64,000 bases of DNA from Neobacillus sp. PS2-9 (GTDB lineage Bacteria > Bacillota > Bacilli > Bacillales > Cytobacillaceae). Position numbers and translations under genes: made by a program. Location: contig NZ_CP133269.1 in assembly GCF_030915525.1 (NCBI RefSeq), forward strand, positions 1,823,001-1,887,000, in the 5' to 3' direction. Each line of letters starts with the position of its first letter. Position 1 is the first letter of the stretch. The notes beneath the pieces are model-generated. The model saw nothing but the letters and a program-made list of their open reading frames with translations, did no database searches and was not told the DNA's origin. Positions 59,027 through 64,000 of the stretch are shown here, in pieces.

Positions 59027-59236
59027 TTATGAATTTTCGATGAGGGAGTTTTCGCTTTCTGTCTTAGGTATTGCCGCACCTTGATTTTCAAGTTCACGGA
59101 CAAGTAGGCGATATTCTTTTATGCTAATTTCGTTATGAATATACGCTTTCTTAGCAAAATCCATTAATGCGTTAACGTCATCTGTTTGATAGTCCCGACT
59201 TTGAATAAATTTGCTTTTTAATTCGTGAATGTCCAT
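59027..59236 (-). CDS. yppF: YppF family protein
   Basis: A 69-aa protein starting MDIHELKSKFIQSRDYQ and containing LMDFAKKAYIHNEISIKEYR, the YppF pattern. AAGGAGGAG places the start at the ATG at 59236, not at 59254, which lies in front of that site. Function is unknown. It lies between yppE and yppG as in B. subtilis. The 380 bases from here to yppG are mostly repeat R7. Confidence 0.78.
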   Translation of the reverse strand: MDIHELKSKFIQSRDYQTDDVNALMDFAKKAYIHNEISIKEYRLLVRELENQGAAIPKTESENSLIENS

Positions 59237-59354
59237 ATTTAGCTCCTCCTTCATCCTTTTTTCTATCGTAACACGAAATGAAAGGATTCCTAGTTTTTAA
59301 AATATTTAAACTTTAGACAAAATTCCTCTTTATTTGACAATGTCCTTTGCTAGA

Positions 59355-59537
59355 GGATGTGTTAAAGAACAATGTTGATTTTTACACCCTGTTGATTGGA
59401 GCGGAAGGCACGAAGACTCCTGTGGGAGTATGGTTCAGGGGAGACCCCGCAGGCGCATGCGCCGAGGAGGCTCGCCGAAACACCCACGGAAAGCGAAGTG
59501 CCTGGAGCGGAAATCAACAGACTAGTTTAACAGAGCA
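59355..59537 (+). mobile_element. MITE-like element copy R7
   Basis: Ends are GGATGTGTTAAAG and TTTAACAGAGCA, flanked by TTGCTAGA (59347-59354) and TTGCTATA (59538-59545), 7 of 8 identical. It has core GGCGCATGCGCC and the GGCAC/GTGCC arm. It lies upstream of yppG and is the copy with no terminator beside it. Confidence 0.85.
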
Positions 59538-59616
59538 TTGCTATAAAATAATCACCTTTTTATTCTGTTCTTCATAAACTGTGTAATAGAGAATGATAAA
59601 GAGGAGATGTTTGCCC

Positions 59617-60171
59617 ATGATCAGTGGAAAAAGACCAAATCAATTCTTTAATTATGGATACTCGGGGCAAATGATGCACCAAGATCCGGTAAGCACTCAA
59701 TGGCAGCAACCGTATATGAATCGAAACCAGCCATATCCTTACCAAAATCAAGTTCAAAATTATGAATGGAATCCCTATCAACAACAAAATCCATACTACC
59801 CACAGACATTTCAGCCATTTAATCAAAACTATCAACAAGGCTATGTTCCACAAAATGTGCCATACCAGAATCAATCAAATTCTCAAAAGGATTCGCAATT
59901 TCTTTTTCAGAACCCGTTGCAGCCAAAGGAGGAAATGAATCCCCCCCAATCCTACATGCCTATGAATGGATACCCGATGATGAATCCTTATCCAAAATCA
60001 AATATGATTCCTAAACAACCAGGTGGGGTACAATCATTATTAAATTCCTTTAAGTCACAAGATGGATCGGTAGATTTTACGAAAATGGTTAATACTGCAG
60101 GACAAATGATGAATGCTGTCAATCAAGTATCATCGCTTGTAAAAGGATTTGGTGGAATATTTAAAGTATAA
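59617..60171 (+). CDS. yppG: YppG family Gln/Asn/Pro/Tyr-rich protein
   Basis: A 184-aa protein. Residues 1-125 are low complexity, with many QNPY, QPY and NQ units as in spore-coat-type proteins. Residues 130-184 form an ordered tail (QSLLNSFKSQDGSVDFTKM) typical of the YppG family. AAGAGGAGATG supports the ATG at 59617. A coat or surface role is inferred from composition only. Confidence 0.7.
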   Translation: MISGKRPNQFFNYGYSGQMMHQDPVSTQWQQPYMNRNQPYPYQNQVQNYEWNPYQQQNPYYPQTFQPFNQNYQQGYVPQNVPYQNQSNSQKDSQFLFQNPLQPKEEMNPPQSYMPMNGYPMMNPYPKSNMIPKQPGGVQSLLNSFKSQDGSVDFTKMVNTAGQMMNAVNQVSSLVKGFGGIFKV

Positions 60172-60175
60172 GAGA

Positions 60176-60215
60176 GAGGCTGACTCATAGCTACGTGAGT
60201 CAGCCTCATTGCTTT
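60176..60215. terminator. Bidirectional terminator between yppG and hsp20
   Basis: GAGGCTGACTCA / TGAGTCAGCCTC is a 12-bp perfect stem between convergent genes, with a weak T-tract. Confidence 0.75.
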
Positions 60216-60225
60216 TAGTGCTTTT

Positions 60226-60708
60226 TTAATCTTCAATTTCAATCATTTTTCCTTTTTCTTGCGGGATTTTAATTTGTAGTAAACCGTCCCTGTAGGAGGC
60301 TTTTACCATTTTTTCATTAATTGCATGTGGAAGTGAAATGGTTCGGGATGATTGCTGTCGAGTAATTCTTTGGCGATATAGTTTATTTATGTCGTCCTCT
60401 TCTGTTTCTAGCTCTTTATTTTCTACTGTAATGGTTAAGTAATTTCCCGTAATATTTAAATTGATTTGCTCTCTTTGTACCCCAGGAAGTTCAGCCGTGA
60501 TGATATATTCTTTTCCTGTTTCAACCGTTTCTACATGAAAACCAGATCCAACTGGAAAAGGAGTTTTAAAGAAATCATCAATTGATTGTAAAAATCCCCT
60601 TACTGGTTTTTCAGTGAAGAAATCATTCATCGATTTAAATAATTCACGAAAAGGCTCAGGCAATGGTTTCTTTCCGTTATTTTTATCTTCAGGCAGCATA
60701 GATGACAT
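60226..60708 (-). CDS. Hsp20/alpha-crystallin family small heat shock protein
   Basis: A 160-aa small chaperone. The alpha-crystallin domain covers about residues 60-150, with AELPGVQREQINLNITGN and a final DGLLQIKIPQ beta strand. The usual C-terminal IxI-type motif is not obvious after IEIED. GAGGAGG supports the ATG at 60708. In B. subtilis no such gene lies here, so it belongs to the three-gene insertion with hcp and the regulator. Confidence 0.88.
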   Translation of the reverse strand: MSSMLPEDKNNGKKPLPEPFRELFKSMNDFFTEKPVRGFLQSIDDFFKTPFPVGSGFHVETVETGKEYIITAELPGVQREQINLNITGNYLTITVENKELETEEDDINKLYRQRITRQQSSRTISLPHAINEKMVKASYRDGLLQIKIPQEKGKMIEIED

Positions 60709-60822
60709 AATAGTTCCTCCTCTTTCCAATATTTCACTTCATATAATATGCAGATGAAACTAGGGAGGTGCCGCCATAATATGGCTATAAACTTTTGAAC
60801 GATTTATTACAACTTGAATTTC

Positions 60823-60865
60823 TGTGATATATATCACATTAATATTGGGTGATTGTTTGTATGCT
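60823..60865 (+). promoter_or_regulatory. Crp/Fnr-type operator and -10 of hcp
   Basis: The perfect palindrome TGTGATATATATCACA (60823-60838) is the TGTGA-N6-TCACA site of Crp/Fnr regulators. A -10 TATGCT lies at 60860-60865. With a start near 60872 the site is centred at about -41.5, the class II activator position, and there is no -35 box. This predicts activation of hcp. Confidence 0.75.
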
Positions 60866-60898
60866 AGGCAGTAGTTTTAGGAAAGTGAGGAAAAATAC

Positions 60899-62197
60899 AT
60901 GTTCTGTTATCAATGTGAACAAACACCATCAGGTGGTTGTAAAGTTATTGGAGTATGTGGAAAAGATGAAACCATTGCCAGTTTACAAGATACGATTATT
61001 TTTGGATTAAAAGGTATAGCAGCCTATCGAACACATGCTAACCAACTAGGATATACAGATGCTTTTGTAGATGCAACCACACATGAAGCATTATACTTAA
61101 CGTTAACCAATTCTAACTTTAACGTGCAGGAACATATCGACATGGCGATGAAAGTAGGGCAGGCAGCTGTCCGTGTGATGGGAATGCTTGATGAAGCCCA
61201 TACAAATCGTCTAGGCATTCCAGAACCTATCCGTGTAAGTCAAAACAAAATTGAGGGGAAATGTATTGTTGTTACTGGACATAACCTTTTTGCATTAGAA
61301 GAGTTATTAAAGCAAACAGAAGGAATGGGCATAAATATATATACCCACTCTGAAATGCTGCCCGCTCATGGTTATCCTGCATTAAAGAAATATACCCATT
61401 TAAAAGGTAATATCGGTAAAGCATGGTATGATCAGCGCCGCCTTTTTGAGGCATTTCCTGGAGCTATCCTGGCAACTACAAACTGTGTTATGCCTATTAA
61501 AGGGACTTATGCGGATAGAATGTTTACATATGAAGTGGCCGGACTAGAGAATGTAGAAAAAATTGTGAACGATGACTTTTCTCCTTTAATTGAGAAAGCA
61601 TTAGAGCTTCCTGAAGCGGCAGTAGATTCTAATGAAACATTACTAACAGGGTTTCATCATGAAACTGTTTTAGGCTTGGCACCTGAAGTAATAGAGGCGG
61701 TAAAAACAGGGAAGATTAAGCGGTTCTTTGTTATTGCTGGATGTGATGCTCCTGGGCATGGAGGGGATTATTACCGTGAACTGGCAACATCCCTGCCACC
61801 AGAAGCAGTTATTTTAACCACCTCTTGTGGAAAATTCCGCTTTAATGATGTGGATTATGGGGTTGTTCCTGGGACAAATATTCCAAGATACATCGATCTT
61901 GGGCAATGTAATAACTCCGGTTCAACGGTGAAAATTGCAATGGCATTAGCTGATGCCTTTGAATGTGAAATTAACGAGCTTCCAGTAAGTATTGTATTAT
62001 CCTGGTTTGAACAAAAAGCGGTTGCTATTCTGCTTGGGCTTTTCAGCTTAGGTATCCGAGATATCCGCATTGGACCTAAGCCGCCAGAATTTATTTCTGA
62101 AGGAGTTCTTCAAGTCCTCCAAGAAACATTTAACTTAAAATTAATAGGTACGGCAAAAGAAGATATGGAAGAAATGCTTCAGCTTGCTGTAAAATAA
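60899..62197 (+). CDS. hcp: Hybrid cluster protein (hydroxylamine reductase, NO reductase)
   Basis: A 432-aa iron-sulfur protein. N-terminal cysteines at residues 3, 6, 14 and 20 (CYQCEQTPSGGCKVIGVC) bind a [4Fe-4S] cluster. Ligands of the hybrid cluster are suggested by GHN, HSEM, TTNC, GCDAPG and TSCGKF, in family order. Its length is that of the short class, which lacks part of one helical bundle. Hcp reduces NO or hydroxylamine under low oxygen. RBS GTGAGG is 9 bases from the ATG. It is convergent with a Crp/Fnr gene and absent from this locus in B. subtilis. Confidence 0.93.
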   Translation: MFCYQCEQTPSGGCKVIGVCGKDETIASLQDTIIFGLKGIAAYRTHANQLGYTDAFVDATTHEALYLTLTNSNFNVQEHIDMAMKVGQAAVRVMGMLDEAHTNRLGIPEPIRVSQNKIEGKCIVVTGHNLFALEELLKQTEGMGINIYTHSEMLPAHGYPALKKYTHLKGNIGKAWYDQRRLFEAFPGAILATTNCVMPIKGTYADRMFTYEVAGLENVEKIVNDDFSPLIEKALELPEAAVDSNETLLTGFHHETVLGLAPEVIEAVKTGKIKRFFVIAGCDAPGHGGDYYRELATSLPPEAVILTTSCGKFRFNDVDYGVVPGTNIPRYIDLGQCNNSGSTVKIAMALADAFECEINELPVSIVLSWFEQKAVAILLGLFSLGIRDIRIGPKPPEFISEGVLQVLQETFNLKLIGTAKEDMEEMLQLAVK

Positions 62198-62200
62198 ACA

Positions 62201-62226
62201 AGAACCCGTCTTTGACGGGTTTTTGT
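62201..62226. terminator. Bidirectional terminator between hcp and the Crp/Fnr gene
   Basis: AACCCGTC / GACGGGTTTTT with loop TTT. Confidence 0.88.
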
Positions 62227-62233
62227 TTATTTT

Positions 62234-62932
62234 TTAGATTAAATGAATTTCTTCCATTAGTATCTCTATGTCAACAATCATATTGCCTTCTTCATCTACT
62301 TCGATTAATTCATCCTTTTTCATCTTAGTAAGTGTTCGGCTGATAGTTTCCCGTGTGGTACCAATCATGTTGGCCAAATCTTTATTGGTGAATTCTGATT
62401 TTAATAGAATGGTTCCATCACCTTTTTCTTGACCGTGCTTTTGTGCTAGACGAATGATTAGCTTGATAATCTGTTCATACGTATTATTCAAAATTTGCTC
62501 TTCTAATCGGTTTTGTAAATCTACAATTTTTTCACCAAGTACCTTAAACACTTTAATACATAGTTCAGGGTTATCTATAAGTACAGATTCAAATTTTGAT
62601 ATTGGAACAGCAATTAGTGTTGATGGTTCGATAACTTCAGCATAAGCTGGGTAATCTCCTTTTCTAAAAAAACCAACATGAGGAAACATTTCTCCTTTTT
62701 TTGCTATGGCTACAATTTGTTCTTTCCCATTAATATCACTTTTGTAAATTTTAATTTTGCCATCATAAATAAAATAAACATTTTCAAGCGGGTCACCTTG
62801 AAGGAACACATGGCTCTGTTTTTTCCAATCTCGTGCAATAGCGATGTCAGTTATTTTTGTTAATTCCAGATCATTTAATTCTCGAAAAAGCGAGAATTCC
62901 GAAAGAACTTTCTTAATTGTTTCTATTTTCAT
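62234..62932 (-). CDS. Crp/Fnr family transcriptional regulator
   Basis: A 232-aa regulator. The cyclic-nucleotide-type beta barrel covers residues 10-125, a dimer helix 128-160, and the helix-turn-helix TNKDLANMIGTTRETISRTL lies near 180-199. The recognition helix RETISR carries the Arg and Glu that read TGTGA half sites. It lacks the cysteine cluster of FNR (a single Cys) and the Arg-Ser pair of the cAMP pocket (PA instead), so the signal is neither an FNR-type iron-sulfur cluster nor cAMP by the known contacts. It probably controls hcp. Confidence 0.88.
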   Translation of the reverse strand: MKIETIKKVLSEFSLFRELNDLELTKITDIAIARDWKKQSHVFLQGDPLENVYFIYDGKIKIYKSDINGKEQIVAIAKKGEMFPHVGFFRKGDYPAYAEVIEPSTLIAVPISKFESVLIDNPELCIKVFKVLGEKIVDLQNRLEEQILNNTYEQIIKLIIRLAQKHGQEKGDGTILLKSEFTNKDLANMIGTTRETISRTLTKMKKDELIEVDEEGNMIVDIEILMEEIHLI

Positions 62933-63017
62933 TCCATCACCTACAAATTTATTTCAGTTATCTTCTATTGTAACAAAAATTCCATCAATAGTTTATTTTT
63001 ATGATATACTTTTTTAA

Positions 63018-63031
63018 CGAACGTTCATTCG
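63018..63031 (+). promoter_or_regulatory. LexA-like box upstream of mrfA
   Basis: CGAACGTTCATTCG differs by one base from the B. subtilis LexA box CGAAC-N4-GTTCG. It lies at the predicted transcription start, just after the extended -10 TGATATACT (63002-63010). It could instead be the operator of another repressor. Confidence 0.4.
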
Positions 63032-63059
63032 CTGGAATAGAAGTAACGAGGTGAAGAGC

Positions 63060-64000
63060 ATGTATGGAAAGAAAAGCCTGCAAGAAATGTTAATAGAATT
63101 GAAATTAAAACAAGATTTTAAAGAAAATATTGTTACTTGGCATACGATCCCGGAAAAACCAGCACAATCTGTTTCACTACCAGATGAGTTGAACCCGGTG
63201 TTGAAACAATCATTAAAAACAAAGGGAATAGAGCAGCTATATATCCATCAAAAATCAGCCTATGAGAAAACTATGGGTGGGAAAAGTATCGTTGCTGTTA
63301 CACCGACGGCTTCAGGGAAAACCCTTTGCTATAACCTCCCAGTTCTCCAATCGATTCTACAGGATCCTAATTCGAGAGCATTGTATTTATTCCCTACGAA
63401 AGCACTCGCCCAGGACCAAAAAAGTGAAATAAATGAAATTATTCAAGCAGCAGGGGTAAATATAAATAGTTATACCTATGATGGTGATACACCTGCTAAT
63501 ATTCGCCAAAGGGTAAGACAGGCTGGACATGTAGTGATTACAAATCCTGATATGCTTCACTCAGCGATCCTCCCACATCACACAAAATGGGTGTCTCTTT
63601 TTGAAAACCTAAAATTCATTGTTATTGATGAACTCCATACATATCGTGGAGTGTTTGGAAGTCATGTTGCCAATGTAATTAGAAGATTGAAGAGAATTTG
63701 TCGTTACTACGGAAGCAACCCAGTTTTTATTTGTACATCTGCAACCATAGCAAATCCATTAGAACTAGCGGAGAAATTAACAGAAGAAAAAATGTGTCTT
63801 ATTGATAATAACGGTGCACCAAGCGGTATAAAGCATTTTCTCTTTTATAATCCCCCCATTGTAAACAAGCCGTTAAATATTAGAAGAAGTGCAACTCTGG
63901 AGGTTCGAAAAATAGCGGGAGAATTGTTGAAAAATAAAATTCAAACGATTATTTTTGCAAGAAGTAGAGTAAGAGTTGAGATCATCCTGACATACTTGCA
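63060..64000 (+). CDS. mrfA: DEAD-box helicase MrfA (YprA), N-terminal part (continues past the window)
   Basis: The first 313 codons of a large superfamily 2 helicase. A linker leads to the Q-motif region, then Walker A in TPTASGKT (about residues 81-88), PTKALAQDQ, VITNPDML, the DELHT box II near 190 and TSAT box III near 225. This order matches YprA/MrfA, which with the exonuclease MrfB repairs mitomycin C damage in B. subtilis. GAGGTGAAG precedes the ATG at 63060. The frame is open to the last base; the mrfB partner would lie downstream. Confidence 0.88.
   Translation, partial: MYGKKSLQEMLIELKLKQDFKENIVTWHTIPEKPAQSVSLPDELNPVLKQSLKTKGIEQLYIHQKSAYEKTMGGKSIVAVTPTASGKTLCYNLPVLQSILQDPNSRALYLFPTKALAQDQKSEINEIIQAAGVNINSYTYDGDTPANIRQRVRQAGHVVITNPDMLHSAILPHHTKWVSLFENLKFIVIDELHTYRGVFGSHVANVIRRLKRICRYYGSNPVFICTSATIANPLELAEKLTEEKMCLIDNNGAPSGIKHFLFYNPPIVNKPLNIRRSATLEVRKIAGELLKNKIQTIIFARSRVRVEIILTYL

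Overview
The window is a contiguous piece of chromosome from an endospore-forming member of the Bacillaceae. The evidence is the A+T-rich sequence, the spore genes (sleB, ypeB, spoIVA, sspM, ypjB), the bacillithiol genes, the menaquinone/heptaprenyl genes, and a gene order that follows the Bacillus subtilis gudB-to-yprA region almost gene for gene. It is not B. subtilis: several genes expected in that order are missing and others are added. The genus cannot be fixed from the sequence alone. No rRNA, tRNA, CRISPR array, prophage or complete insertion sequence was seen.

Layout. 1-6.0 kb: end of glutamate dehydrogenase, bacillithiol-disulfide reductase ypdA, asparaginase, prsW, and the germination pair sleB-ypeB. 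6.4-13.7 kb: cmk, plsC, the S1-like protein, fni, yphA, der and gpsA. 14-17.3 kb: yphE, yphF, spoIVA and the HU gene. 17.7-21.8 kb: folE-mtrB, hepS-menG-hepT and ndk. 22-28.2 kb: the aromatic supraoperon aroF-aroB-aroH-hisC-tyrA-aroE, without the trp operon that sits between aroH and hisC in B. subtilis. 28.3-36.3 kb: ypiA, ypiB, ypiF, the cytochrome bc complex qcrABC, ypjA, ypjB and a zinc protease. 36.3-48.3 kb: ypjC, ypjD, dapB, mgsA, bshB1-bshA, cca, birA, panBCD and dinG. 48.4-53.3 kb: a degenerate metallo-beta-lactamase-like protein, ypmA, ypmB, aspB, dnaD, nth and ypoC. 53.5-60 kb: ponA-recU (minus strand) and the yppC-G and sspM cluster. 60.2-64 kb: a three-gene addition (hsp20, hcp, Crp/Fnr regulator), then the start of the helicase gene mrfA (yprA).

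How the genes work together. Most are housekeeping: nucleotide, phospholipid, isoprenoid/menaquinone, aromatic amino acid, lysine, pantothenate and biotin-linked metabolism; DNA replication and repair (dnaD, dinG, nth, recU, mrfA); ribosome assembly; cell wall synthesis (ponA); and respiration (qcrABC). bshA, bshB1 and ypdA cover part of the making and recycling of bacillithiol. hcp, with a perfect TGTGA-N6-TCACA operator at the expected -41.5 position and a Crp/Fnr gene next door, looks like a nitrosative-stress or low-oxygen response unit.

The main non-gene discovery is a family of seven dispersed, about 182-bp elements. They have terminal inverted repeats (GGCTSTGTTAAA), are flanked in every case by 8-bp direct repeats (one copy with a single mismatch), and have a strongly structured interior that shows compensatory change. 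At least three copies sit in the T-tract of a Rho-independent terminator, and one landed exactly at the ponA stop codon. They look like non-autonomous mobile elements (MITEs). A second strong non-coding signal is the roughly 200-nt leader of panB, which has three mutually exclusive helices, including a stem with two bulged adenosines and a terminator, as expected of a riboswitch-like attenuator (probably the pan motif).
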